The notes under the pieces were generated by a model. The model ran no database searches and was not told the origin of the DNA. It saw only the letters and a program-made list of their open reading frames with translations. Shown piece by piece: positions 13,301-22,594 of a DNA stretch of 64,000 bases (the first letter of the stretch is position 1; each line of letters begins with the position of its first letter). The translations under genes and the position numbers were made by a program. The stretch is from contig CAMGYJ010000005.1 in assembly GCA_946122785.1 (NCBI GenBank), positions 33,532,002 through 33,596,001 on the forward strand, in the 5' to 3' direction. This stretch comes from Linum tenue. Its lineage: Eukaryota > Streptophyta > Magnoliopsida > Malpighiales > Linaceae.

Positions 13301-13900
13301 AGATGACAAGAAGTAAGAATTCAAACCAAACAAAAAATTCAAAAAAGGACAATTTGAAAAAAAAAATGGTTGTCACTCGTTGCCGGGACCATCACCGACG
13401 TCCATTGCCAACCGTCATCGTCGTTCACGCCTTTCCTTCTCTTCATCGATCCAAAAGGGCGTTCTAACCAAGGAAGAGAACAAAGAAAAACAGAAAAATA
13501 AACGAACAGATTCGGAGAAATAAGATCGGCGGCGTTAAGAACACTAAAAACATAATAAAACTCACGATCTAGCCAACCAGGCGTCGAATGACTCTCCTTC
13601 CTTGGCAAGTTTGCCGCTTCATCGGCGATTTCGGAGATTTGAGATCGCAGAGTGAGAAAGAGACAACGTCGGAGAGAAGAGAGAAGGAGAGCACAAGTGA
13701 GGTTGGGTGGGGGTTCCTTCTTTTCCTGGTTCTTCTGCTTCCTGCGTCTTCTTCTTCTTCATATTCTTCCTTTTTGGTTTTTTTTGTTCTTGTACAGAGA
13801 GAGGGACTGAGGGAGGAAGAAACAAGTGGGTTGTTGGTTTCTGTAGAAGGAAGAGAAAGAGAGAAGAAAAGTTGTGTGGCTAGGAAGAGGGATGGGAGGG
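7307..13900 (-). other. Possible multi-exon minus-strand gene, unrecognised
   Basis: Several short stretches on the minus strand look like exons with GT-AG borders. A leader-like, CT-rich start lies near 13900, and the first donor (GATC/GTGAGT) is at 13565. An internal 40-nt exon at 12258-12297 sits between CTTACAG and GTGAGC. A 57-nt exon at 8319-8375 encodes DDDKWEDYYQDGDRRIRVE. An exon at 7307-7463 contains, in one frame, VEVIFRRLRENEQYPVELYG preceded by an in-frame TGA. Other protein-like patches occur near 13210-13260, 13010-13070, 11660-11840 and 10050-10130. I could not chain them in one open frame; several joins give stops. It is either a low-expressed or non-coding transcript, or a decayed gene. 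I do not recognise the product. Confidence 0.35.
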
Positions 13901-14168
13901 AAAAGCCAAAAAAAAAAAGGCAGCGGAACGACGGCTAAAAGCAGAAAATCAATCTCCATCAAAGGGTCAAAAAAGCAAACCAAGTCACAGTGTTTGGATG
14001 TGACTCTAAGGAACAGTGCAGCAAAACTTGTTCTTTTAATAGAAGAATATTTCTGAATCTCAAGTCGATAGTGGTCTTGAAGGAAACCGAGTTGAATTAT
14101 ATTCGATCTCATTCTAATTTGATTCAAGTATTGATTTCGATCTAAAATCATTGTGTTTTAACACTTAA

Positions 14169-14534
14169 AGAGCATCTCCATCAATGCAATTGTAAAAGAA
14201 ATTGCATTTGTGTTTTTTATTGTCAATCCAAATTTTTTGCAATCCACATCACATTCATTTCATTCACCTACATCAATGCAATTAACTTGCAATTGCAAAT
14301 ATAATTAAATATTATGTTTAAATTATAGAAAATTAAGTAAAAGAGAAAAGAAAATAATATAAAATACAAAATCCCCATTTTTTTAGACTTTTTTGACTTG
14401 CATATGGAATTGCATTTGTTGCAAGCTTGCAAATATGCAATTGGTAGCCATATCAATGCAATTGGTTTTGCAATTGCAAACACCTATACCATGTCATTTT
14501 TCAATTGAGAATGCAATACCAATGTGGATGCTCT
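14169..14534. mobile_element. MITE of the AGAGCATC family, copy 2
   Basis: The left end AGAGCATCTCCATCAATGCA mirrors the right end (ACCAATGTGGATGCTCT). The 366-bp interior is non-coding with repeated TGCAATTG motifs, as in copy 1 at 1678-2040. It abuts the left side of the MULE at 14567. Confidence 0.65.
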
Positions 14535-15249
14535 TACTGATATTTGAAAAAACCTGCAATTTGAAGGATTTTTTTCCCTAAGTAATAATTAAAAAATTTC
14601 CTACAATACATAACTTTTTATAAAATTTTCCAAAATACCAAAGTTTGGTACAAATCGAGTTCGATAAACTCGAACTAGAACCAGATCGATTGCCAGACCA
14701 TCGATCCACGAGCATCGAGTGAAAGGGCCATGATTGGCTGGAACATGACGAAGCAGATTGAGTTTTGAAAACTCGATCTAAGTAGATCGATGAGAGATGG
14801 CTCGATCAGTGTGACGCAGATCGATGACATAGGAAGCGTTCCACCCTAGATCGTGCCTTCGGAAATCGATATGGTCCGTTCGATGGCCAATGCCGCGAAG
14901 TAGTAATGACGCGGATCGAGTGGGTGGAACTCGATCTACACGACGCGGATCGATGGCGTCAGACACGCTTCTACGTTGATCGAGTATTCAAAACGCGATC
15001 TGGGTCGTTCAATTTCCCTTCCCTAGAGCAGCCGTTGACGCGGATCTACGTCACAAAATTCGATCCACTTCCTCCCACGGAACCTATAAATTCCCCACCC
15101 TCCATTCGACCAAAACTTACACCACACAATTCTTCTTCCTCTCACCACTCTTGAAGAAAAAAATATGCTCTGTGGTTGCGGCTAAGCCTGATCTTCCGCA
15201 TCAATTTTTTTTCTTTTGTTTGGTACTTCTATCACTCAAAATTGCCAAA

Positions 15250-16900
15250 ATGGACCCGAGTATTTACGATCTTAGATTATACATTCGAGGCGGACCGCGA
15301 GAAACCGATTTGATGGATGAGCAACCTTACCATCAGTCTGAAAGTGTTTGGGCGGCAGACTCGGTAAGCATTTCCTCATGTACTTTTCTTTTTTTTTTTT
15401 AAATGCGAAAGTATTCTTATAATTTTTTCATATAATAATTAAGGTTTTTTTACAGGAACAACTTAATGTAATCACCCATCGGTCGCTATCTCGCTTGCAT
15501 GCATGGGATGTTCGGATCAAGCCCTTCATTGAAAGAGCGCGATTGCTGAGGGTGCGAAACTTTGTGCGGATGGAGATGGACAAAAACCTTCTTAGGGCAA
15601 TGGGGGAAAGATGGAGAAAAGAAACGCACACATTCCACCTTCTGGAGGGAGAGATGACGATTACGTTGAAGGACGTGGTCATGCTGACAGAGCTTCCAAT
15701 CAATGGTGATGCCATAATAGAGAGTTCACAGAAACCATTGAATGGTTGGGGTCAATTTATAAGCGAGCGTTTAGGCATCAACATCTCCGAGGAAGCACCA
15801 CAAGGTCTTCGTATACCACCTCTACACAAGTCTATGCTATCGATCCCTTGGCTAGTGAGGGCCGCAGGAGAGTTACTGGAGGATGCCATGGATGCTCAGA
15901 TAGAGAGGTATGCTCGCATCTACCTGATTTGTTTGTTTGGAGGATTTTTGTTTCCGAACAAGATTGATGGAAATATATGTGGCTCCGAGTTTTTTTGGAA
16001 GATTGGGACGAGATTGGGAGAAAAGGTTGAGGATCTGCTTGTTTGGCGATGATATATGTGGAGCTGTGCAAGTGTACGGACTCGAAAACAAAGCAAGTGG
16101 GTGGTGCCATGTTCATCCTCCAACTATGGGTTTGGGAGCACCTTCCTACTTTCGCTCCAACCTGTCCTGCCAACAGTTGGGGTCCCGAAGAGCCACTAAA
16201 TCAAGCGGCTTATGGTGCTAGATGGATTGCAGCTATTACGAGAATCTCCTCTCTAGACGGGTATCGCCAACATCTTGAGCGTATAGAGTTCAACGAGGTA
16301 ACATTCTAGCTTACGAACATGAATTTATTTTTATGAATATGAATGCTAATTTATTTGTTGAAATTATTTGTATGGATTTTAATTTATTTGTCGAAACTTA
16401 GGTAGAGTGGGATCCATATCCGAACGGATAAAAGGAGTTGTACGAGTTGCAATACACTGAGGATCGTCGACTCTGGTCGTGCAAGTTGCCTGTGATTTGC
16501 CACAACATTGTCAAGTGGCACCTCCCGAATAGATGTGTCCAGCAATATAATTGTGCATAGCCGATTCCTCTCCCACCACCCGACGTACATAAGTCACTCC
16601 ACAAGTACAATGAGGATCTGCGGGGTACAGTCAATGATTGGCCAACCAAGCACCATAGATGGATTGGTATGTGGGAGTCTCGCCATACGTTTGCAATTGA
16701 TGGGATCCCAATGACGAGGCCAATGGGGTACCATGATGAATACATGGTTTGGTACCGCAAGTTCTCAAAAAGATGGATAACCAAACGTGGTGCCGTGATC
16801 GGTTCGTTGGAAGCACAACATCTATTTTCTATATTTACTTTAGCTACACAAAGAATGTTTGACTAACGTGTTTATTATTTAGATTGATGGGTTGGAACTT
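15250..16900 (+). pseudogene. Plant mobile domain (PMD) gene of the MULE, decayed
   Basis: The first exon starts at ATG 15250 (MDPSIYDLRLY) and ends at 15363. A GT-AG intron (15364-15455) follows and the next exon begins at 15456 in the same phase. The protein then reads through WDVRIKPFIERARLLRVRNF and a stretch of the aminotransferase-like plant mobile domain type (TITLKDVVMLTELPINGD), the signature region of that family. The frame breaks near 16040 and resumes in another frame (KTKQVGGAMFILQLWVWEHL). After a second intron ending about 16401 there are in-frame stops (16428 region and 16557 region). PMD proteins are found in MULEs and as domesticated plant genes; their molecular role in transposition is unclear. 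Confidence 0.8.
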
Positions 16901-17489
16901 GCATCAATGACTATGGAGAGTGAACCAGAACAAAATTTGGAACCTGAGAAATTTTCATTCTTGAAGAAGCTCTTCAAGAATCTCCTGCCATGTTCACGGG
17001 AAATTCGAAGGGATGTCATTGTATATTCACCTGCATCTACACCGCCACGTCGCCTCTGATGGGCCATGTCTACTTTTCTCCTCCAGCCGCTGCAACCCCA
17101 CGTCCACTGCCATGAAATACTGGAATTGGATATAGAGTTCGTTTAAGGAATAGAAGTCGAAGAGAGGGACGCAGACGTGGTGCACAAGAGTGAGCAGTGT
17201 GATTTCTAGAGTTGTGATATTATCGAGTTGCTATTTTCTAGATATTTCTGTATGTTCGGGTTGTTCTATTTTATAGAGATGTTAAGTTGTTCTAATTCTA
17301 TAGAGTTTGTTCATATGTTCGAGTTGTTCTATTGTCAGTTACATTAGTTTCCTTAATATCTAGATCTCAAATTACAATATAAAGTCCTCAAATTACAGGG
17401 ATTTTTCCAGAAATAGCATCATTCAAAAAAAAAATGTCACCCATCCCACACCAATTCCAAAACTAGCATCTTTTTTTAAAAACTACACC

Positions 17490-17735
17490 TTGGTCGTGCG
17501 GTTTACATGTAAACCGCATCCTGAGGGAGCGGTTTGAGTTTCTGTGACAAAACAACATCTTGGCCATGCGGTTATTATTCTGACCTAACAGAACCGCATC
17601 TTGGCCAGGCGGTTCTTTGGATGACCTAGCAGAACCGCTTGTTGAGGCTGCAGTTCTATTTCTCCAACACAAACCGCATCCTCAAGGGGCGGTTTTGCCA
17701 TTGCCGATACACAAACCGCCCCTTGCGGTTTGTGT
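17490..17735. repeat. AACCGC/GCGGTT repeat cluster inside the MULE
   Basis: At least nine copies of GCGGTT or its complement AACCGC occur in about 250 bp, in both orientations, spaced by 15-35 bp and joined by phrases such as CATCTTGGCCA and CATCCTGAGG. It sits between the two MULE genes, just downstream of the transposase. The expected C-terminal SWIM-type zinc finger of the transposase was not found; this cluster may have replaced it through a nested insertion. Confidence 0.6.
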
Positions 17736-17772
17736 GTCGTCCCCATTTTCCCTTAGACTAAATAAAGTCACC

Positions 17773-19516
17773 TTATGCCATTTTTTTCCTTTTCGACCAT
17801 GGTTTCATGTCATCCATAATCTTCGCTTGGTAGCATTCAAAGAACCATGTAACCGTATGAAAGAAGGTATGCAAGAGTATAGATGATATAGGCATTGCAC
17901 GAAGACCAACGTACAAACCAATGAGGCACTCACCCATGTCCGTTGTTATTATGCCATACCTATACCCTTTGTCTTGATGTAACATCCACCTCTCAAAAGG
18001 ATGGGTTTATAGCCAATCTGCACCATCAGGGTGGACCTCCCTTATTTTCTTCATTTTGTCTACAAACTTTCGAGTCTGAAAAGCAATAGCTACAATAAAG
18101 AAAAATAGGGTTAGTAAAGGAGCAGAAGCATTCAACCAATTGAGTAAATGAAACATCTTATTTGTTCTTACCAGCGTGCCAAACTGCACGTTGTCCAATA
18201 GTGCGACCAAAGTGCTTCCCATAATTGCTTTTGAAATGTCGTATGCACTAGCACCACTTCCACCCTAGCTCCTTGGGCAAGTCGTACATTGCATGTGCAA
18301 TTCCATGGTGTCGATCAGAAAGTATGGCAATGTCCTTCTGTTGAGCGACACAAGTGTATAGTTGGGAATAAAACCATGCCCAACTTAAGTTGTTCTCCGA
18401 ATCAACTATAGCAAAAGCAAGTAGGAGAAGTTGCATACTTCCATCAACACTAGTGGCAACGAGTAGAATGCCCCTATATTTGTCGGTTAGAAAGGTGTTT
18501 TCAACTTGGATTCTTGGCAGACCATGGGTGAAACCATCAATGCATGTTTTGAATGCCCAAAATAGTCGATTAAACACGTGTTTAGCACCCCCTCCAAAAT
18601 CTTCGTAACTAGGCACAAAAACAGACCCAGGATTATTTTCCACCATTGCAAGAATCAAACTAGGAAGGTTAGCAAATGACTCTTTTCAATCCATGCTTTC
18701 TTGTAACTGATGGTATAGCCATGTCGATTCTTCACTTCAGCGATGACACTCTTCACGGTGATCCCAGGTTGTGCCTCAATCAGATGTTTGATTGTTTGTG
18801 CAACCTTCCTTGTACTCAATTGTCGGTGATCTAGAGAAATTAGTGATGACCTACAAGTGTGGTTGTTGTCTGTCTTACGAATGAGCCAAGCCCCATTTCT
18901 TTTAGCATATGCCGCCCGAACATGCCACATGCATCTGTCGCCATGGTTCTCGCAACGAACATGAATTTGTTTAGTGTCGGAAGTGATGACACGATATTGA
19001 AAGCTTCTTCGCATAGCAATTTCTTTCAATGCATCGACAACCTGAGGCTTTCCTCCAAATGTTTGACCAACCACGAACCCAGAATCAGGATTCCAGATAG
19101 GTATGGGAGGGAGGTCAAGATCGTCGTTGTGAGCATAGAGAGGATGTTGTGGCACCATCGTGTAGTGAGGTGTGGGGGCTCAAATTGACCAGGTGCAGTT
19201 CGATCCTCATATCTTGGCCATGGTACATCATGCAGAACTCTGAAATCTCCTGAACCAGAAATCCCTCACCTTGTTCGGTATAACCGCCACCACCATATTG
19301 GCCAACAACTTTTGTCTCGACATACACCTCAACAATTGGAAATATATTTTCTGCAATAAATCTCACCATCATATTAATGTCATTATCGTCAGACAGAACT
19401 GATCCTTCATATACAAGTGCATAATCCTTGTAAACCGGCATACGGTAAGTCATCTTACATACTCTTCGCCCCCTATGCAACATCGTTCCGCGCAAATGTC
19501 TCCGAGTTCTTTCCAA
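17773..19516 (-). pseudogene. MURA-type MULE transposase, decayed
   Basis: On the minus strand an N-terminal part (19516 down to about 19160) leads by frameshift into a conserved MuDR DNA-binding region (VDALKEIAMRRSFQYRVITS) and then the catalytic DDE-type MULE domain at 18658-18248, with VATSVDGSMQLLLLAFAIVD and AILSDRHHGI around the acidic residues. An intron-like interruption and a further frame follow. Near 18010 the frame ends at an in-frame TAA just before the KGYRYGIITTDMGECLI segment, which is typical of the transposase C-terminal half. At least two frame breaks and one stop make it non-functional. No SWIM zinc finger is visible. Confidence 0.85.
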
Positions 19517-20500
19517 GTAAATATGCTCTCAATCCGGATAGTACTTGATTCATCATCTTCGTAGTCAATACTATTCTGAAAATGTGTAATTCGACCATTC
19601 CACCGAATCAATAGGTCGAATTTTCAAAATTTTCTACCCATTTATGCAGTTTATAGAGCAGCCCATTACATACAGTTCAAACAATACTAAATTAATAAAA
19701 AATTCAAATGCTCATTCAACAACGTAAGCAGAACTTACCTCCAAAAATTTTCTTCTTTACTCAGCTATGGTGCTCCAGCTGCTGCAGTTTGTGTATGGAA
19801 GAAACAAGATTAAACAGTGGTTCTAGGCCAGGGCAATCGAACTAGTGTTGTTCGAGTCCTAAACCATCGATAGTGCAGATGCGGATCGAGTCTTCTAAAG
19901 TTGTTTGTGATGAGCGAGTTCTTTGGCGTCGATCTACTTATCGAGTCCTCCAAAGTCGATTTGTTTTGATCGAATCCTTTGTCATCGAACTGTGTTGATC
20001 GAGTCCTCCAAAATTGATCTACATTGATTGAGTTTTGCACACTCGATCCGCTTTTAGTTCGAGTTCTTGAGAGTCGATCCAGTGTGTTGTTCAAGTTTTA
20101 AGGACTCGAACTCTTTGAACCTTTGGTAGTTAGGGAAAATTTCATTTTCTTATGTATTCTGTGAGTTAACTTTAATTAATGTTGTATTTAAGGAAATCAC
20201 CCCAATTTGAAGAGACTACCCTAAGGGTAAGATTTTGCAGACAAATCAACAGTGGAATGCAGGGGAAACAGAGAACGTGTGAGAATCATATTTATATTTC
20301 ATAGTAAAACCTAGTTTTAATTTCTTGGTGTGTTTGTGCCACATATTATTTCCTTTGAAACTCATTACTTTTTCTTTTGGTGGGAACAATTTTTTTTTGT
20401 GGGAATTTAAAACTCATTACTGATGTAGCCCATCAGAGAAACCTCTTACATTTATTAGCACACGAACACACAATTAAAATTACTAAAACCATGATTTAAT

Positions 20501-20516
20501 TGTGCATATATAGTAA
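20501..20516. repeat. 16-bp TSD, left copy, of LINE-1 type element
   Basis: TGTGCATATATAGTAA is repeated exactly at 26827-26842. It marks the insertion site of the 6.3-kb LINE. Confidence 0.92.
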
Positions 20517-20640
20517 GTCTTACATTTTTGTTGTACGCAAATACGCAATTGATAATGGATAATCATAATAATCAGCAGAAGGGGGAATTTAACTAGCTAT
20601 TCAATTAATCCGCTATAATTGGTATTAAAAGTACTTTTGA

Positions 20641-22533
20641 ATGGAAACGCTCTGTACGATCCCTGCCGGCGTGATGGCTCCGACGTCGAACTCTGCCCCG
20701 CCGGGACGGCCGCCAGACAGCTCCCAGCCTGTGGCTGCGATGCAGGTTGACACTGTTCAAGCGGGTGGGGTGTCCCTGTCAACATCGGAGACCCAGAACC
20801 CCAGCGCTTTAGCTCCTGAAGTCTCGCGGAGGGACGAGAAGGGGGTGTCAAGCGAGATTGAGTTTGGGGGTCAATTAACCGACCTTCGTCTGTCCTTGCC
20901 AAAGGCTTCCTATGCCACTGCGGTGGCTGGCTCTGGTTCTCAGGCGGGGGCTGCTGTCTCGCAGTGGATTCCAGTTAGGGAGCATGACATCGTTCCGGGT
21001 TCGTTCAATGGGGAACCGGAATTGAGGATCTCTGAAATCTTCAAAGCGAAACTAAGTGCCCCGTGGCAGAGGTCCCTTGTGGTTAGGCTGCTCGGGAAGT
21101 CCATCGGATACACAACTCTCTGTAACAGACTGCGATCCTTATGGAGACCTGCTGGTCATATGGAGGTCTTTGCTATGGACAGAGAATTCTACCTAGTCAA
21201 ATTGGGGAACGATCAAGACTATTTCAAAGCTCTCTCTGACGGGCCGTGGGTGATTTTTGATCATTACTTGGTCGTTCAACAATGGACACCGGCCTTCAGG
21301 GTCACAGACGATCTTCCAAGTACAATGGTGGTGTGGGTTCAGTTTCCGGGATTTCCCGTCCATTTTTACCACAAGGATCTTCTCTTCTCACTGGGTAATC
21401 TCATTGGAAGGGCGATTAAACTTGATTTTCATACGCTACATCAGCAACGTACGAGATTCGCGCGGGTGGCTGTGGAGGTTGATTTGTCGCAGCCGCTGGT
21501 TCCGAGAATCCGTCTTGATGGGAAATGGCAGAGGGTTGAGTTCGAGAATCTACCGATTGTCTGCTTTGAATGTGGGAAGATTGGGCATACCAAGATCAGC
21601 TGCCCTGTTCTCATCCCGGAACAGTCTAGAGATCGAGTTGCGGAATTCTCACCGACGCCGATGGCAGCCTCCGTTGAAACCTCGCCGGAGGAGGTGCCTG
21701 GCTTTGCCCCCTGGACGAGGAAATCCCGCCGCAATCAGCGGGAGATACCAAATCAGGGTCGGCTGGATCAGGCGGGTGAAACTAGTGAGGGGACAAACAA
21801 CAAACAGGAAAGGAAAGAGGGATCAACGAAGAAGGAATGGGGGAAATCTCCAAATCAAGCTGGGACAAAATCGACTCAACGGAAACATGAACCGCAGGCG
21901 GCGCAAGGGGGATTTACGAGCAAGAAGGGGAAAGGAGATAACAAAAAGGGGAAAGAGGCCGCGTTGGTGGAGTCGGAAGTTGGAAAATCGTCGGGCATCC
22001 TGGGCCCGATTCCAAGACCCGAAGGCCCAAGCTCCAAGCGGCCTTCAATCGTCCCCAACACTAGTGAAGCCTCTGGGTCTGGGCTCAAGGATGATGGGCC
22101 TAATGGGTCTAAAACAATTGGGTTGATTACCCAATCAATTAGAAGTGAGAAGGGGACCAACATGCTGATTGTAGAGGCCCAGCCATATGCCCCCCCAGCG
22201 AACAGAGTTGTCGATCCAGCAGCTCCCTCTGCTGTTTCGCGAACAAAGCAGAAGAAAGAAAGGAAGAAAGGAGCTCAGGGGAGGAGGGAGTCAACGCCAA
22301 GGAAGACTACCCCAATCCGCCACGATCCGATGAAGGCTCTAAAGCTTTGGTCTCCCGTCAAAGATCGAAAGAACAAGGGCCAGGAGAAACGAATTTCTTT
22401 GACGCTGCAACAGATTAAAGAGTGGACAGAGATGAGCCCGGAAAGTAGAGCCGGCGAGGCTCTTCGGGAGCCCCCTCTTCCGGCAGACGAGCTCGGACCG
22501 GGATTGATCGATGGACGTGGCCCGCCGGCCTAA
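20641..22533 (+). CDS. LINE ORF1: DUF4283 / zinc-knuckle protein
   Basis: The 630-residue ORF is open from ATG 20641. Residues about 120-260 form a DUF4283-type domain (PWQRSLVVRLLGKSIGY, DGPWVIFDHYLVVQQW), as in plant L1 ORF1 proteins. A CCHC zinc knuckle follows at 308-321 (CFECGKIGHTKISC; C308, C311, H316, C321). The C-terminal half is Lys/Arg/Pro-rich and probably disordered. By analogy it coats LINE RNA to form the retrotransposition particle. It ends 61 bp before the ORF2 start. The first 60 residues or so are Pro/Ala/Ser-rich with no domain. Confidence 0.93.
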   Translation: METLCTIPAGVMAPTSNSAPPGRPPDSSQPVAAMQVDTVQAGGVSLSTSETQNPSALAPEVSRRDEKGVSSEIEFGGQLTDLRLSLPKASYATAVAGSGSQAGAAVSQWIPVREHDIVPGSFNGEPELRISEIFKAKLSAPWQRSLVVRLLGKSIGYTTLCNRLRSLWRPAGHMEVFAMDREFYLVKLGNDQDYFKALSDGPWVIFDHYLVVQQWTPAFRVTDDLPSTMVVWVQFPGFPVHFYHKDLLFSLGNLIGRAIKLDFHTLHQQRTRFARVAVEVDLSQPLVPRIRLDGKWQRVEFENLPIVCFECGKIGHTKISCPVLIPEQSRDRVAEFSPTPMAASVETSPEEVPGFAPWTRKSRRNQREIPNQGRLDQAGETSEGTNNKQERKEGSTKKEWGKSPNQAGTKSTQRKHEPQAAQGGFTSKKGKGDNKKGKEAALVESEVGKSSGILGPIPRPEGPSSKRPSIVPNTSEASGSGLKDDGPNGSKTIGLITQSIRSEKGTNMLIVEAQPYAPPANRVVDPAAPSAVSRTKQKKERKKGAQGRRESTPRKTTPIRHDPMKALKLWSPVKDRKNKGQEKRISLTLQQIKEWTEMSPESRAGEALREPPLPADELGPGLIDGRGPPA

Positions 22534-22594
22534 TTTCTGATCTCTTGCTTCCTTGTGGCCTTCTCCCCTTTTTTCTGCTCGTTTTTTGTCTCTT

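Larger units (their letters stand above)
14567..20203. mobile_element. MULE (Mutator-like element) with 9-bp TSD
   Basis: The 5637-bp element is bounded by a perfect 9-bp repeat AATTTGAAG (14558-14566 and 20204-20212), the length typical of Mutator-like elements. Its ends are long, diverged inverted repeats. Both share AATACATAA and AAATTTTCC blocks about 50-80 bp in. Further in, both sub-terminal regions are loaded with TCGAGT/GATCGA motifs. It carries a plant mobile domain gene on the + strand and a MURA-type transposase on the - strand, a gene pair known from some plant MULEs. Both genes are broken, so the element is no longer autonomous. Confidence 0.85.

Noticed and set aside
13588..13938. 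Plus-strand ORF of 116 codons rich in Arg, Glu and Ser
   Set aside because: It is the complement of a CT-rich leader-like stretch; composition explains the open frame.
21257..22126. Long ORF in a second frame of LINE ORF1
   Set aside because: It is a shadow of the GC-rich ORF1 and lacks the DUF4283/knuckle motifs, which are in the main frame.
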